Positions 9,041 to 19,577 of a DNA stretch of 64,000 nucleotides are shown here, piece after piece. The stretch covers positions 100,714 through 164,713 of the forward strand of contig NZ_QBAW01000005.1 in NCBI RefSeq assembly GCF_009689985.1, written 5' to 3'. The notes beneath the pieces are model-generated. The model did no database searches. It saw nothing but the letters and a program-made list of their open reading frames with translations, and had not been told where the DNA came from. The position numbers were made by a program, and so were the translations under genes. The DNA is from Helicobacter pylori (GTDB lineage Bacteria; Campylobacterota; Campylobacteria; Campylobacterales; Helicobacteraceae). Position 1 is the first letter of the stretch; every line of letters starts with the position of its first letter.

Positions 9041-9976
9041 ATGATAGATTGTGCGATTATTGGAGGTGGTCCTGCAGGTTTGAGCGCGGGGCTTTACGCC
9101 ACTAGAGGCGGTGTTAAAAACGCCGTTTTATTTGAAAAAGGAATGCCTGGAGGGCAAATCACTGGCAGTAGTGAGATTGAAAACTATCCGGGCGTTAAGG
9201 AAGTGGTGAGCGGGTTGGATTTCATGCAACCATGGCAAGAGCAATGTTTTCGCTTTGGCTTAAAACATGAAATGACCGCTATTCAAAGGGTTTCTAAAAA
9301 AGACTCTCATTTTGTTATTTTGGCAGAAGATGGCAAGACTTTTGAAGCTAAGAGCGTGATTATCGCTACCGGTGGTAGCCCTAAACGCACAGGCATCAAG
9401 GGCGAGTCAGAATATTGGGGTAAAGGCGTTAGCACTTGCGCGACATGCGATGGCTTCTTTTACAAAAATAAAGAAGTAGCGGTGCTTGGTGGAGGCGATA
9501 CCGCCGTAGAAGAGGCGATTTATCTGGCCAATATCTGCAAAAAAGTCTATCTCATCCACAGAAGAGATGGTTTTAGGTGTGCGCCTATCACTTTAGAACA
9601 TGCCAAAAACAATGATAAGATTGAGTTTTTAACCCCTTATGTGGTGGAAGAAATCAAGGGCGATGCTTCTGGCGTGTCTTCTTTAAGCATTAAAAACACA
9701 GCCACTAACGAAAAAAGAGAATTAGTCGTGCCGGGGTTTTTTATTTTTGTGGGTTATGATGTGAATAACGCCGTGTTGAAACAAGAAGACGGCTCTATGC
9801 TATGCAAATGCGATGAATACGGATCTATAGTCGTGGATTTTTCCATGAAAACGGATGTTCAAGGCTTGTTTGCGGCAGGAGATATTCGCATTTTTGCCCC
9901 TAAGCAAGTGGTTTGCGCGGCAAGCGATGGCGCTACGGCAGCCTTAAGCGTGATTTCTTATTTAGAACACCATTAA
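9041..9976 (+). CDS. trxB: Thioredoxin reductase
   Basis: FAD-dependent, NADPH-using reductase of thioredoxin. The 311-residue protein has the FAD-binding [10 protein letters not shown] at 8-17, the redox pair Cys133-Ala-Thr-Cys136, the NADPH motif [10 protein letters not shown], and the C-terminal FAD motif GLFAAGD. The length is typical of the low-molecular-weight bacterial class. It is cotranscribed with trxA. A weak hairpin (CCCTA/TAGGG) lies about 20 bases after the stop. Confidence 0.98.
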   Translation: MIDCAIIGGGPAGLSAGLYATRGGVKNAVLFEKGMPGGQITGSSEIENYPGVKEVVSGLDFMQPWQEQCFRFGLKHEMTAIQRVSKKDSHFVILAEDGKTFEAKSVIIATGGSPKRTGIKGESEYWGKGVSTCATCDGFFYKNKEVAVLGGGDTAVEEAIYLANICKKVYLIHRRDGFRCAPITLEHAKNNDKIEFLTPYVVEEIKGDASGVSSLSIKNTATNEKRELVVPGFFIFVGYDVNNAVLKQEDGSMLCKCDEYGSIVVDFSMKTDVQGLFAAGDIRIFAPKQVVCAASDGATAALSVISYLEHH

Positions 9977-10333
9977 ATCAAGCTTATAGCCCTAGATTTT
10001 AGGGTTATGAGTTCTCGCTTCAAACATTCATTGGATTTTCAAAACTTGTAAGGTATTTTAGTTTTTTGTTTAGTTGCAATGCGATTTCGTTCTCTTGCTT
10101 TGTTTTAATTAAATATTGATCACAAAATTTAAAAACGCTCAAAATATTTTTTACAATCAATATAATAAAAGAACTTGTTTGATCAAAAAAGCGCTCCTTA
10201 GGGGGTTGTGGGGATTTAGTTGGGGGTTGTAGGGGGGAGAACTATTTTAATGCCCCCTATTCTCTTAAGAGTTTTATTGTAAAACAGAGCCTAAAAACGA
10301 TATACTCTATTAAAAATTATGGGAGTCTAAGCT
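9977..10333 (+). other. Intergenic region between trxB and the LPS glycosyltransferase
   Basis: 357 bases without a convincing gene. It holds a weak hairpin after trxB (about 9988-10007), one copy of a dispersed repeat (10141-10291), and a likely promoter for the next gene (TATACT at 10301, GGGAG at 10321). Confidence 0.6.
10141..10291 (-). repeat. Dispersed intergenic repeat, copy A
   Basis: Read on the minus strand it contains a GGCTCTGTTTTA segment, then TAAAACTCTTAAGAG, a GGGGGCATT block, a C-rich stretch (CCTACAACCCCCAACTAAA, then CCCC), AAGGAGCGCTTTTTT, and an AT-rich tail. The same ordered blocks occur at 20141-20347 and, shortened, at 11821-11928. No reading frame is shared by the copies. 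The G-block and C-block could pair in RNA. Confidence 0.6.
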
Positions 10334-11155
10334 TTGCGTGTTTTTATCATTTCTTTAAATCAAAAAGTGTGCGATAAATTTGGTTTGGTTTTTAGAGACA
10401 CCACGACTTTACTCAATAGCATCAATGCTACCCACCACCAAGCGCAAATTTTTGATGCGATTTATTCTAAAACTTTTGAAGGCGGGTTGCACCCCTTAGT
10501 GAAAAAGCATTTACACCCTTATTTCATCACGCAAAATATCAAAGACATGGGGATTACAACCAGTCTCATCAGTGAGGTTTCTAAGTTTTATTACGCTTTA
10601 AAATACCATGCGAAGTTTATGAGCTTGGGGGAGCTTGGGTGCTATGCGAGCCATTATTCCTTGTGGGAAAAATGCATAGAGCTCAATGAAGCGATCTGTA
10701 TTTTAGAAGACGATATAACCTTGAAAGAGGATTTTAAAGAGGGCTTGGATTTTTTAGAAAAACACATCCAAGAGTTAGGTTATATCCGCTTGATGCATTT
10801 ATTGTATGATGCCAGCGTGAAAAGTGAGCCATTGAGCCATAAAAACCACGAGATACAAGAGCGTGTGGGGATCATTAAAGCTTATAGTCATGGGGTGGGG
10901 ACGCAAGGCTATGTAATCACGCCCAAGATTGCCAAAGTTTTTTTGAAACACAGCCGAAAATGGGTTGTTCCTGTGGATACGATAATGGACGCTACTTTTA
11001 TCCATGGCGTGAAAAATCTGGTGTTACAACCTTTTGTGATCGCTGATGATGAGCAAATCTCTACGATAGCGCGAAAAGAAGAACCCTATAGCCCTAAAAT
11101 CGCTTTAATGAGAGAACTCCATTTCAAATATTTGAAATATTGGCAGTTTGTATAA
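10334..11155 (+). CDS. LPS glycosyltransferase, family 25 (beta-1,4-galactosyltransferase type)
   Basis: A 273-residue GT25 enzyme of the Lex2B/LgtB type. In H. pylori this family adds galactose to GlcNAc in the Lewis-antigen backbone of lipopolysaccharide. Visible motifs are VFIISL at the N-terminus, LGCYASHYSLWEKC near 100, and the metal/sugar-binding ILEDDI near 120, followed by GTQGYVITPKIAK. The start is TTG with GGGAG nine bases upstream. No homopolymer tract capable of obvious phase variation is present inside it. It stands alone between intergenic regions. Confidence 0.88.
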   Translation: MRVFIISLNQKVCDKFGLVFRDTTTLLNSINATHHQAQIFDAIYSKTFEGGLHPLVKKHLHPYFITQNIKDMGITTSLISEVSKFYYALKYHAKFMSLGELGCYASHYSLWEKCIELNEAICILEDDITLKEDFKEGLDFLEKHIQELGYIRLMHLLYDASVKSEPLSHKNHEIQERVGIIKAYSHGVGTQGYVITPKIAKVFLKHSRKWVVPVDTIMDATFIHGVKNLVLQPFVIADDEQISTIARKEEPYSPKIALMRELHFKYLKYWQFV

Positions 11156-11203
11156 TCAATAATAAAAATACTAAAGAGCGTTTTAAAGCTTTAGCTATCC
11201 CTG

Positions 11204-11223
11204 TTTGATTAGAACAAAACCAG
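11204..11223 (+). repeat. 20-bp dispersed repeat, copy 1
   Basis: TTTGATTAGAACAAAACCAG here and TTTGATCAGAACAAAGCCAG at 63254-63273 match at 18 of 20 positions. Both are intergenic and followed by a T5-AA run. Function unknown. Confidence 0.5.
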
Positions 11224-11334
11224 TTTTTAACCGCTTTTAAAAATGGATTAAAATTTTAAGTAGATTTTAAAAGGGTTTTAACCCCTTTTAGCCTCTATAA
11301 GCAATCTAAATAAGACGCATTAAAAGAATGAAGC

Positions 11335-11367
11335 GCATTAGAAAATTATTTTCTAATTTTCTAATGC
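11335..11367 (-). terminator. Hairpin after the RRM gene
   Basis: A perfect 13-base inverted repeat (GCATTAGAAAATT and its complement) around a 7-base loop, seven bases beyond the stop of the minus-strand RRM gene. It lacks a long T run, so its efficiency as an intrinsic terminator is uncertain; it could also stop reads from the convergent glycosyltransferase. Confidence 0.6.
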
Positions 11368-11374
11368 TTTAAGA

Positions 11375-11623
11375 TTAAGACTTTTTAGGATTGGCTTCGG
11401 TTACCCTAATCGTTCTGCCCATAAAATCCGTATTATCCAATTTAGCAATCGCTTCCCTAACGCCCTCTTCTTGCATTTCCACAAAGCCAAAACCTTTAGG
11501 TTTTTTTGTTTCTCTGTCATAAATCAGCTTGACATTAAACACCTTGCCAAATTGGCTGAAAAGCTCCTTGACTTGCTCACTGGTAGCGCTATAAACCAAA
11601 TTCCCTACATAAATGTTTTTCAA
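11375..11623 (-). CDS. RRM-domain RNA-binding protein
   Basis: An 82-residue protein that is a single RNA-recognition motif: RNP2 is IYVGNL at residues 4-9 and RNP1 is KGFGFVEM near 44-51. Such small RRM proteins are found in many Campylobacterota and cyanobacteria, where some are cold- or stress-induced. The start is a TTG (11623-11621) with GGAG nine bases upstream; a TATACT box lies about 100 bases upstream on the same strand. The RNA targets are not known from sequence. Confidence 0.93.
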   Translation of the reverse strand: MKNIYVGNLVYSATSEQVKELFSQFGKVFNVKLIYDRETKKPKGFGFVEMQEEGVREAIAKLDNTDFMGRTIRVTEANPKKS

Positions 11624-11722
11624 GATAAAATTCTCCGGTAAAAAAATGACAACATACCCATAAGAATATGAAAAAGTTATAAAAAAGTAACACTTCTAAA
11701 ACCCAAACACATCCAAAACAGA

Positions 11723-11728
11723 AGTATA
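11723..11728 (-). promoter_or_regulatory. -10 box for the RRM gene
   Basis: TATACT on the minus strand, leaving a leader of about 90 bases before the TTG start at 11623. Confidence 0.45.
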
Positions 11729-11820
11729 GTGGATTTTATCTAATGATTGCTTAAAAAATTATAAAAGCTATTAAAATTGGGTATTGATAATAAAATAGAA
11801 CTTACACAAGCAAGCGGTAA

Positions 11821-11928
11821 TTTTAAAAAGCGTTATCAAAAGATAAGGGGAACATGGTTTCAAAATCACCCCCTATCCTTTTAAAAGCTTTACCATAAAA
11901 CAAAGTTTTAAAAAACAATATTAAAGCC
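11821..11928 (-). repeat. Dispersed intergenic repeat, copy C (shortened)
   Basis: On the minus strand it shares GGCTTTAATATTGTTTT, TTTTATGGTAAAG, then CTTTTAAAAGGATAGGGGG with copy B at 20141-20347. The C-rich second half of copies A and B is replaced by CATGTTCCCCTTATC. It starts 17 bases after the atpB stop. Confidence 0.55.
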
Positions 11929-11945
11929 AAACAAGAACGTTTTGC

Positions 11946-12626
11946 TTAATGCCCTTCATCAGTTAAAACAGCCCCTGCCAAATACACATAAGTGAGGATC
12001 ATAAAAACAAAAGCTTGTAAAATCCCCATAAAAAACAAAACCATAAAGGGCGCTACAGGAACCGCCCAAGGCACTAATAAAAGCATGATGAGCAAGAACA
12101 TGTCATCGCCCTTGATATTCCCAAACAAACGAAACGATAAAGACACGATCCTAGAAAAATGCGAGATGATCTCAATAGGGAACATGAAAGGGGCGAGCCA
12201 CTTCACAGGGCCTGCAAAATGAGCGAAATACTTAAAAAAGCCCTGCACTCTAATGCCTTCAAAATGGTAATAAAAAAACACAATCAGCGCTAAAACCAGC
12301 GTAAAGCTCCAGCTAGCCGTAGGGGATTCAAAACCAGGAATGATGCCTATCATGTTGGAAAAAAAGACATACAAAGCGATCGTGCCTGCTAGGGGGAAGT
12401 ATTTGCGGGCTAATTCTTCGCCTATAATATCCTTAGCCACGCTCAAAATCGCGCTAATGATGCTCTCATACACATTCTGCAAACCCATAGGCACCATCTG
12501 CATTTTGCGCGACGCGCCAAGCGAAATGAAAAACATCAAAACCGCTGTCAAAACGACAAAAAACCCGGTGATAAAATCATGATTGGAGCTAAAAAAATTA
12601 GCAATAGTAAATACTCTGTGTTCCAT
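11946..12626 (-). CDS. atpB: F0F1 ATP synthase subunit a
   Basis: Membrane stator subunit that forms the proton half-channels of ATP synthase. The 226-residue protein has five to six hydrophobic helices and the essential stator Arg in SLSFRLFGN, with the following Asn/Gly pattern typical of subunit a. It is encoded alone, away from the other F1F0 genes, as usual in this species. The remaining ATP synthase genes are not in this window. Confidence 0.96.
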   Translation of the reverse strand: MEHRVFTIANFFSSNHDFITGFFVVLTAVLMFFISLGASRKMQMVPMGLQNVYESIISAILSVAKDIIGEELARKYFPLAGTIALYVFFSNMIGIIPGFESPTASWSFTLVLALIVFFYYHFEGIRVQGFFKYFAHFAGPVKWLAPFMFPIEIISHFSRIVSLSFRLFGNIKGDDMFLLIMLLLVPWAVPVAPFMVLFFMGILQAFVFMILTYVYLAGAVLTDEGH

Positions 12627-12747
12627 GAAAAAGTTTCTCTAAGCCTTATTGAAAATTTCCTTAATTGTAGCAATTAAGTTTTAAAAACTCATTAAACCAA
12701 GCTTTTTAACGAGTTTTTTAACGATTTGTCTTGTTTTCTTTTAAAAT

Positions 12748-14193
12748 TCACCCATAATAATTAGGGGCTTCTTTAGTAATATCCACGCCATGCACATGGC
12801 TTTCTTTTAACCCCGCGCTAGTGATTTCTACAAATTCAGCGTTTTGATACAATTCCAAAATATTTTTCGCCCCCTGATACCCCATAGAAGAGCGCACGCC
12901 CCCCACTAATTGGAAAATCATATCCGAAACCTTACCACGATAAGGCACACGCCCCTCAATGCCTTCTGGGACTAATTTTTCACTCGCCACGCCCTCTTGA
13001 AAATACCGATCAGAACTCCCTTTTGTCATAGCCCCAATGCTGCCCATTCCCCTATAGCTTTTATATTGCCTCCCTTGATAGATCATAAAATCCCCCGGTG
13101 ATTCTTCTGTGCCAGCGAGTAAAGAGCCTATCATCACGCTTGATGCCCCCAAAGCCAGAGCCTTAGCCACATCGCCTGAATAGCGGATCCCTCCATCTGC
13201 AATCACAGGAATATCAAATTTAGACGCCACTTCTACGCAATTATCAATCGCGCTCACTTGAGGCATTCCCACCCCAGCCACAATCCTAGTGGTGCAAATG
13301 CTTCCTGGCCCAATACCCACTTTAATAGCGTCCGCTCCCGCGCTAATCAAATCGCTTGTGGCTTCTTTAGTTACCACATTCCCCACAATCACATCCACCA
13401 CCAAGCTTTTTTTAATCTCTTCTAAAGTGTGTAAAATATTAGCTGAATGCCCATGTGCGCTGTCTAACACCAACGCATCCACCCCAGCTTTAACTAACAT
13501 TTCAGCCCTATCCAACTGCCCCACTCCAATAGCCGCCCCCACTCTCAACCTCCCAAAATCATCTTTATTGGCATCAGGGTATTCAATGCGTTTTTGAATG
13601 TCCTTAATCGTAATCAAGCCTTTTAAAACATTATCCTTATCCACAATGGGCAATTTTTCAATCTTATGCTTGTGCATCAAGTCCCTAGCCTCTTCCAAAC
13701 TAATGCTCACATGAGCGGTAACTAAAGGCATTTTAGTCATCACATCGCCCACTTTTTTACTCAAATCGGTTTCAAAGCGCACATCTCTGTTGGTTAAAAT
13801 CCCAATCAACAACCCCTTATCATCTACCACAGGCACGCCTGAAATCTTGTAATTATCCGTTATGACTTTAGCGTCCGCTAGCGTCCTGTGCGCATGGATA
13901 AAAATAGGATCATTAATCACCCCGCTCTCGCTTTTTTTAACTTTAGTGATTTCTTTGACTTGCGTTTGAATATCCATGTTTTTATGCACGATGCCAATAC
14001 CCCCAAGGCGCGCCATAGCGATAGCGGTTTTATGCTCTGTAACCGTATCCATAGCCGCACTAATAAAAGGGATATTCAAACGAATGTTTTTAGTTAAGCG
14101 AGATTTTAAGCTCACATCTTTAGGTAAAACGCTAGATTTTCTAGGCACCATCAACACGTCTTCAAAAGTCAAAGCCCTTTGTAAAATTCTCAT
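12748..14193 (-). CDS. guaB: IMP dehydrogenase
   Basis: Converts IMP to XMP with NAD, the committed step to GMP. The 481-residue protein is full length: N-terminal barrel strands, a CBS pair inserted at about 95-205, the catalytic Cys loop GPGSICTTR, the flap RGMGSIGAM and the mobile region with VPYRGKV. Its ATG lies nine bases after the gatA stop, suggesting joint transcription. A distinct GMP reductase gene (38520) provides the reverse flux. Confidence 0.98.
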   Translation of the reverse strand: MRILQRALTFEDVLMVPRKSSVLPKDVSLKSRLTKNIRLNIPFISAAMDTVTEHKTAIAMARLGGIGIVHKNMDIQTQVKEITKVKKSESGVINDPIFIHAHRTLADAKVITDNYKISGVPVVDDKGLLIGILTNRDVRFETDLSKKVGDVMTKMPLVTAHVSISLEEARDLMHKHKIEKLPIVDKDNVLKGLITIKDIQKRIEYPDANKDDFGRLRVGAAIGVGQLDRAEMLVKAGVDALVLDSAHGHSANILHTLEEIKKSLVVDVIVGNVVTKEATSDLISAGADAIKVGIGPGSICTTRIVAGVGMPQVSAIDNCVEVASKFDIPVIADGGIRYSGDVAKALALGASSVMIGSLLAGTEESPGDFMIYQGRQYKSYRGMGSIGAMTKGSSDRYFQEGVASEKLVPEGIEGRVPYRGKVSDMIFQLVGGVRSSMGYQGAKNILELYQNAEFVEITSAGLKESHVHGVDITKEAPNYYG

Positions 14194-14202
14194 TTTCTAT
14201 CC

Positions 14203-15564
14203 TTAATCTAATTTTAAATCTAATTCCTGCTCTAAAGCGTAAGAAACATCTAAAAGGCTTTGCTCATCAAAAGCCTTAGCAATGAATTGCATCCCTATGG
14301 GCAAGCCTAAAGGATCTTTAGCGACCGGCAAGGAAAGCGCCGGCAAACCACTCAAATTCGCCCCAATCGTGTAAATATCGCTCAAATACATTTCTAAAGG
14401 GCTTGCATGGTGATTGAATAAGTGGGCACTCGTGGGAGCTACAGGGGTGAAAATCAAATCCACTTCTTCAAAAATCTTGTTGTATTGCTCTTTAATCATC
14501 AAACGCATTTGTTGGGCTTTCAAATAATAAGCGTCATAATACCCGCTGCTTAAGACAAAATTCCCTAACATGATACGCCGTTTCACCTCATCGCCAAAAC
14601 CTTCAGCGCGGCTTTTGAGATACAACTCTTTCAAATCTTTAATGTTTTGAGCCCTCCTCCCGTAACGAACCCCATCAAATCTGGCCAGATTCGAACTCGC
14701 TTCAGCCATGCTGATAATATAATAAATAGAGATTTGATAATGCGAATCCAACATCTTTTTTTCCACAATCTCATGCCCCATTTCTTTCAAGGCTTTAAGG
14801 GTGTTTTCATAAGCGAGTTGCACTTCATTGCTCGCATCTTTAATGTGATCTCTTAAAATAGCGATTTTAAAGCGTTTTTCTCTATTAAGGTTTTTAAAGG
14901 TTTGCGTGGGTTTGAGATTCGCGCTCGTGGAGTCCTTGCTATCATGCCCGCTAATGGCGTCAAATAAAATAGAAGCGTCTTCCACATTTTGCGTGATAGG
15001 CCCGATTTGATCAAAACTAGAACAATACGCAATCAAACCATAACGGCTCACCCTCCCATAAGTGGGTTTTAACCCCACGCACCCGCAATAACTCGCCGGC
15101 TGCCTGATAGACCCGCCCGTATCGCTCCCTAAAGCCGCCACCGCTAAGCCACCAGCCACAGCTGCTGCACTTCCTCCGCTACTCCCTCCAGGCACTCTGT
15201 TTTTATCTCGTGGGTTTTTAGTGATCCCATGGCAACTAGACTCCGTGGTGCTTCCCATCGCAAACTCGTCCATGTTAGAAAGCCCAAACCCTGCCATGCT
15301 GTTTTGGTGCAAGTTTTCAATCACGCTCGCATGATAGGGAGCGATATAGCCTTCTAAAATCTTACTGGAGCAAGTAACTTCCCACCCCTTAACGCTGATA
15401 TTGTCTTTAATAAGGATTGGCACACCCTTAGCGCTAGCGCCATTAAGGCTAGGGGCTTTAATATAAGCGTTCAAATCTGAAGCTCTAACCTTAGCGTCAA
15501 TTTCGTTTTTAAGGGTTTCTAATTCATCTTGGGATAAAGAAAGGGCTTGTTTTAAAGTGATCAT
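14203..15564 (-). CDS. gatA: Glutamyl-tRNA(Gln)/aspartyl-tRNA(Asn) amidotransferase subunit A
   Basis: Amidase subunit of GatCAB, which amidates misacylated Glu-tRNA(Gln) and Asp-tRNA(Asn). The 453 residues carry the amidase triad: Lys in PILIKDN, the cis-Ser in [13 protein letters not shown], and the nucleophile Ser in [12 protein letters not shown]. The length is slightly below the family average of about 480. gatB and gatC are not adjacent. Confidence 0.97.
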   Translation of the reverse strand: MITLKQALSLSQDELETLKNEIDAKVRASDLNAYIKAPSLNGASAKGVPILIKDNISVKGWEVTCSSKILEGYIAPYHASVIENLHQNSMAGFGLSNMDEFAMGSTTESSCHGITKNPRDKNRVPGGSSGGSAAAVAGGLAVAALGSDTGGSIRQPASYCGCVGLKPTYGRVSRYGLIAYCSSFDQIGPITQNVEDASILFDAISGHDSKDSTSANLKPTQTFKNLNREKRFKIAILRDHIKDASNEVQLAYENTLKALKEMGHEIVEKKMLDSHYQISIYYIISMAEASSNLARFDGVRYGRRAQNIKDLKELYLKSRAEGFGDEVKRRIMLGNFVLSSGYYDAYYLKAQQMRLMIKEQYNKIFEEVDLIFTPVAPTSAHLFNHHASPLEMYLSDIYTIGANLSGLPALSLPVAKDPLGLPIGMQFIAKAFDEQSLLDVSYALEQELDLKLD

Positions 15565-15622
15565 GTTTTTAGCCTTACAAAAAATTTAATGGTAGTTTAA
15601 CATGCTTAGAGACAAAACGAGC

Positions 15623-16213
15623 TTATAAGAGCGTTTTTAAAAAGCGTTCAACCTGCTTATTTAAATCTTTTAAACTGGAGCTGTTGTCTATAATGTAATC
15701 GCTCATGGCGCGTTTTTGCTCTATATCCATTTGACAAGATAAGCGCTGCAAAATCTCAGATTCTTTGAGTTTGTCTCGCTCTAAAAGGCGCTCAATTTGT
15801 AAAGCCCTAGGCGCATAGATTAAAACCACCCTACTCACAGGATAGCGTTTTTTACCCCCCACTTCAAAAAACAAAGGGATGTCTAAAAAATACGCTTGAT
15901 AATTCTTTTCTAATTCATAGGCTTTTTTAAGCATGCATTCACGGATTAAGGGGTGTAAAAAATCCTCTAGCCATTTTAATTTATTAGGGTCTTTAAACAC
16001 GATCGCGCCAAGTTTTTTCCTGTTTAAAATATCTTTTTCTAAAATATCTGATCCAAAATGTTGGGCGATTTCTAACCGATGCTCTTGCAATAATTGGTGG
16101 GCGATCTTATCCGCATCTAAAATTTCATAGCCTTGCGATTCTAATATTTTAATGGTGGTGCTTTTACCGGTGCCTATCCCCCCTGTGAGAGCGATAGCGT
16201 TTTTTAAGATCAT
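15623..16213 (-). CDS. coaE: Dephospho-CoA kinase
   Basis: Last step of coenzyme A synthesis, phosphorylating dephospho-CoA. The P-loop is GGIGTGKST near the N-terminus; further motifs are LDADKIAHQLL and the lid region RLLERDKL. I start it at the ATG 16213-16211 (MILKNAIAL), one base after the speE stop, giving 196 residues. An in-frame start at 16237 would overlap speE and add eight residues unlike the family. Confidence 0.94.
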   Translation of the reverse strand: MILKNAIALTGGIGTGKSTTIKILESQGYEILDADKIAHQLLQEHRLEIAQHFGSDILEKDILNRKKLGAIVFKDPNKLKWLEDFLHPLIRECMLKKAYELEKNYQAYFLDIPLFFEVGGKKRYPVSRVVLIYAPRALQIERLLERDKLKESEILQRLSCQMDIEQKRAMSDYIIDNSSSLKDLNKQVERFLKTLL

Positions 16214-16214
16214 T

Positions 16215-17003
16215 TTAAGATTTGATATTGTCTTCAAAGACTTCTTGTAAATTTTTAGGCAAAGCGAATGCGGCCCTATGAATGTCTTCGTTATAATACC
16301 TCACGCTTTTTAGCGCTTCTATTTTTGGCGTCATTAGATCTTTTAAGGGGTGGGTTTTAAAAGAAGCGTAAATATAACCCTTATTGCTTAAAATCCTTAA
16401 AGGCACTACAAAAGGCATGGCAACAGGAAAAAAGTCGCCCATGTTTTTAAGGGCGTTTTGCATGCTCACATGCTCTAATAACGGGTGTTTGGCTACCGAA
16501 ATAAACACCCCATCTTCTTTAAGCATTCTTTTTAAACCATCCACTTTATGAACATCCGGCTCTTGCAAGCAAAGAATCAAATCGTATTTTTTAATGTCTA
16601 AATCTAAAAGTTGTTTAGCGTGCGTGAAATTCTTGTTGTTTTTCACTTCATGGAAATGGGGGAAAAAACTAATGAAGCTGTCCAAAATCTTTTCATCCGC
16701 TTGCACAAAATCTATATGCGTGTCGTATTTAAAAAGCTGGTGGGCTAATTCCAAATCAAACCCATCCACAATCAAAACTTCTTTAAGCTCTTTCTTGGTG
16801 CAACCCCCTATATGAGCGAGCAACTCGCTTTCAATATGCAAAAAATTCTTGAATAATAACTGGCGGTTAAGCATCGCAATTTCACCAAAATCCTTAGATT
16901 TAAAAATCTCTAAGATATTATGCTCGCTTCTAACATCTAATAATTTCGCTTCTATGGTGTATTCTTTACGCAAATACGGCGTGATTTCTTGGGTGATCCA
17001 CAT
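16215..17003 (-). CDS. speE: Spermidine synthase family protein
   Basis: Aminopropyltransferase that would make spermidine from putrescine. The 262-residue protein has an N-terminal beta domain and a Rossmann-like core with [18 protein letters not shown] in place of the usual GGGDG-x-x-x-R-E-V. That replacement and the short length make it a divergent member, as known for this species. The start at 17003 (MWITQE) is favoured because AAGGA sits seven bases upstream; an ATG six bases earlier would be too close to it. Confidence 0.88.
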   Translation of the reverse strand: MWITQEITPYLRKEYTIEAKLLDVRSEHNILEIFKSKDFGEIAMLNRQLLFKNFLHIESELLAHIGGCTKKELKEVLIVDGFDLELAHQLFKYDTHIDFVQADEKILDSFISFFPHFHEVKNNKNFTHAKQLLDLDIKKYDLILCLQEPDVHKVDGLKRMLKEDGVFISVAKHPLLEHVSMQNALKNMGDFFPVAMPFVVPLRILSNKGYIYASFKTHPLKDLMTPKIEALKSVRYYNEDIHRAAFALPKNLQEVFEDNIKS

Positions 17004-17089
17004 AAACATTCCTTACTTTTTAATAATATCCATGCCTTTGAAACGCTAACATGCTACCCAAAAAAATCTAAATTGTCGCAATAAACGCC

Positions 17090-17971
17090 CTAACTTTGGC
17101 ATTCTAAAAAAAGTTCCGTATCGCTCTTAAAGTGCTCTTTTTTAAAATCCAAATCAATACTGATGGCTTTATGCTGACTGTCTAATTTATCGGTTGAATG
17201 CTTTTTTAACACCATTTGACACTTTGAAATCTCAATGGCGTCTAAAGCCTTATCCCCTATCGTATAAAGATCATCGCTCTTTTTTTCTAACAAAAACGAT
17301 TCATAAAAAGGCCTTAAACTCAAATCGCTGTCATTGGTGGTATAAACATACGAAGAAATTTTGCCCTTAAATTGCGCGATTTGCGTTTTAGTGTCATTAA
17401 AAGTGAAAGTTTGGATCTGGCGATCTTTATCGTTTTGATCTTTTAAAAAACGCTTCAAGGCTTTGGATTTGATTTCTATTAACCATTGATCCCCTTCTTT
17501 ACTCATGATAATATCCCCGTTCTTTAAGGGGTAGAAATCTTGTTGGGAGTATTCAATGAGTTTTGGATTTTTGGCTTTTCTTTTAGGCTTGTAAAGGAAT
17601 GGGTTTTTTGTATCATTATTGGCATTATTAGTGTTGTTATGGGGATCATTTTGGTATAAGGGCGGGTTTTTTTCATTATTATCGCTTGGCTCATTCAACA
17701 AAATCACAGGAGTTTCTTTAGGGTCATTGTCTTCGTCGTTAGTCAGTTGGAAAAAAGCGTTTGTTTCCTTTATAGGCTGATACACCATGTTTTGTAAAAA
17801 AATCGTTTCGCTAAAGACTTCATAATCCGAATCCACATAGCTAGGGCGTTTAGAACCGTCATTTTCTTGCTCTTGGGCTTTTTTTTGCAACTTAATAAAC
17901 CTCTCTTGCGAGCAAGCTAAAAAGCATATTAAAATCATTATTACCACGCCTATTTTTTTGACTAAAAACAA
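17090..17971 (-). CDS. Putative lipoprotein, unknown function
   Basis: A 293-residue protein with a signal sequence ending LICFLAC, a plausible lipobox with Cys20, so probably membrane-anchored and facing the periplasm. Residues 75-130 are rich in Asn, Asp and Pro and likely disordered; the remaining part is mixed alpha/beta with several Lys-rich stretches. I recognise no domain. It is transcribed away from der, sharing a short promoter region. Confidence 0.75.
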   Translation of the reverse strand: MFLVKKIGVVIMILICFLACSQERFIKLQKKAQEQENDGSKRPSYVDSDYEVFSETIFLQNMVYQPIKETNAFFQLTNDEDNDPKETPVILLNEPSDNNEKNPPLYQNDPHNNTNNANNDTKNPFLYKPKRKAKNPKLIEYSQQDFYPLKNGDIIMSKEGDQWLIEIKSKALKRFLKDQNDKDRQIQTFTFNDTKTQIAQFKGKISSYVYTTNDSDLSLRPFYESFLLEKKSDDLYTIGDKALDAIEISKCQMVLKKHSTDKLDSQHKAISIDLDFKKEHFKSDTELFLECQS

Positions 17972-18001
17972 TGCTAGACCCTTATTTAAGCTTTAAATAA
18001 C

Positions 18002-18007
18002 TATAAT
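18002..18007 (+). promoter_or_regulatory. -10 box for der
   Basis: TATAAT about 40 bases before the der ATG, within the short divergent region shared with the lipoprotein gene. Confidence 0.5.
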
Positions 18008-18047
18008 ATTGTAATCTAATTTTGATTAAATTGAAGCGATAAAAAAG

Positions 18048-19436
18048 ATGAATACAAGCCATAAAACTTTAAAAACCATTGCGATTTTAGGCCAGCCTAA
18101 TGTGGGGAAAAGTTCACTATTTAACCGCCTGGCTAGAGAAAGGATCGCTATCACTTCAGATTTTGCAGGCACTACACGAGACATTAACAAACGAAAAATC
18201 GCATTGAATGGCCATGAAGTGGAATTGCTGGATACAGGGGGCATGGCTAAAGACGCTCTTTTGTCTAAAGAAATCAAAGCCCTTAATTTAAAAGCCGCTC
18301 AAATAAGCGATTTGATTTTATATGTTGTGGATGGCAAGTCTATCCCTAGCGATGAAGATCTCAAACTTTTTAGAGAGGTTTTTAAAACCAACCCTAACTG
18401 CTTTTTAGTGATCAATAAAATTGACAACGACAAAGAAAAAGAGCGAGCTTATGCGTTTTCTTCTTTTGGCATTCCCAAGAGTTTTAACATCTCCGTTTCG
18501 CACAATAGGGGCATTAGCGCATTGATTGATGCGGTATTGAACGCATTGAATTTAAACCAAATCATAGAGCAAGATCTGGATGCGGATATTTTAGAAAGCT
18601 TAGAAACCCCTAATGACGCTTTAGAAGAAACTAAAGAAGAAGAGATCATTCAAGTAGGCATCATTGGGAGGGTGAATGTGGGCAAAAGCTCGCTTTTAAA
18701 CGCGCTCACAAAAAAAGAAAGGAGTCTTGTCTCTAGCGTGGCTGGCACGACCATTGACCCCATAGATGAAACCATTCTAATAGGCGATCAAAAAATTTGC
18801 TTTGTGGATACCGCTGGCATCAGGCATAGGGGTAAAATTTTAGGCATTGAAAAATACGCGCTAGAACGCACGCAAAAAGCCTTAGAAAAATCCCACATCG
18901 CGCTTTTAGTTTTAGATGTGAGCGCTCCTTTTGTGGAATTAGACGAAAAGATCAGCTCCTTAGCAGATAAACACTCTTTAGGCATCATTCTTATTTTAAA
19001 CAAATGGGACATCCGCTATGCCCCTTATGAAGAGATCATGGCGACCTTAAAAAGGAAATTCCGCTTTTTAGAATACGCTCCTGTGATCACAACCAGCTGC
19101 TTAAAAGCACGCCATATAGATGAAATCAAGCATAAAATCATAGAAGTCTATGGGTGTTTTTCCAAACGCATTCCCACAAGCTTGCTCAATAGCGTGATTT
19201 TTCAAGCCACCCAAAAACACCCCTTGCCAAGCGATGGCGGTAAATTAGTGAAAGTGTATTACGCCACGCAATTTGCCACCAAACCCCCTCAAATCTCTCT
19301 TGTAATGAATCGCCCTAAAGCCTTGCATTTCAGTTACAAACGCTATTTGATTAACACCTTAAGGAAAGAATTTAATTTTTTAGGCACGCCCTTAATCCTT
19401 AACGCTAAAGATAAAAAGAGCGCTCAACAGAATTAA
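18048..19436 (+). CDS. der: Ribosome-assembly GTPase Der (EngA)
   Basis: Essential double GTPase for 50S subunit assembly. Two complete G domains are visible: the first with GQPNVGKSS near residue 15, DTGG and NKID; the second with GRVNVGKSS near 205, DTAG and NKWD. A KH-like RNA-binding domain occupies about 355-445. The length of 462 is normal. hup follows, with its own promoter. Confidence 0.97.
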   Translation: MNTSHKTLKTIAILGQPNVGKSSLFNRLARERIAITSDFAGTTRDINKRKIALNGHEVELLDTGGMAKDALLSKEIKALNLKAAQISDLILYVVDGKSIPSDEDLKLFREVFKTNPNCFLVINKIDNDKEKERAYAFSSFGIPKSFNISVSHNRGISALIDAVLNALNLNQIIEQDLDADILESLETPNDALEETKEEEIIQVGIIGRVNVGKSSLLNALTKKERSLVSSVAGTTIDPIDETILIGDQKICFVDTAGIRHRGKILGIEKYALERTQKALEKSHIALLVLDVSAPFVELDEKISSLADKHSLGIILILNKWDIRYAPYEEIMATLKRKFRFLEYAPVITTSCLKARHIDEIKHKIIEVYGCFSKRIPTSLLNSVIFQATQKHPLPSDGGKLVKVYYATQFATKPPQISLVMNRPKALHFSYKRYLINTLRKEFNFLGTPLILNAKDKKSAQQN

Positions 19437-19499
19437 ATTTTTTATGCATTAAACCCCCTTAAAAAAGCGTTTTTGCTTGATTTATCTTTAGGATTTGAT

Positions 19500-19505
19500 T
19501 ATAAT
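19500..19505 (+). promoter_or_regulatory. -10 box for hup
   Basis: TATAAT in the context GATTATAATTACC, about 70 bases before the hup ATG. It supports starting hup at 19578, because an in-frame start at 19473 would lie upstream of this promoter. Confidence 0.6.
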
Positions 19506-19577
19506 TACCGCTCAATCAGTCAGGCTAAGCAACTAAATCGCTTGGTTTTGGCATCTATTAGAAAAGGGGTTATCCAC

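Larger units (their letters stand above)
11624..11945 (-). other. Intergenic region between atpB and the RRM gene
   Basis: 322 bases without a convincing gene. It contains the RRM promoter (TATACT read on the minus strand, at 11723-11728) and a shortened copy of the dispersed repeat (11821-11928) just after the atpB stop. Confidence 0.6.

Noticed and set aside
19473..19577. N-terminal extension of HU by 35 codons
   Set aside because: The stretch contains the hup promoter, and HU proteins have about 94 residues.
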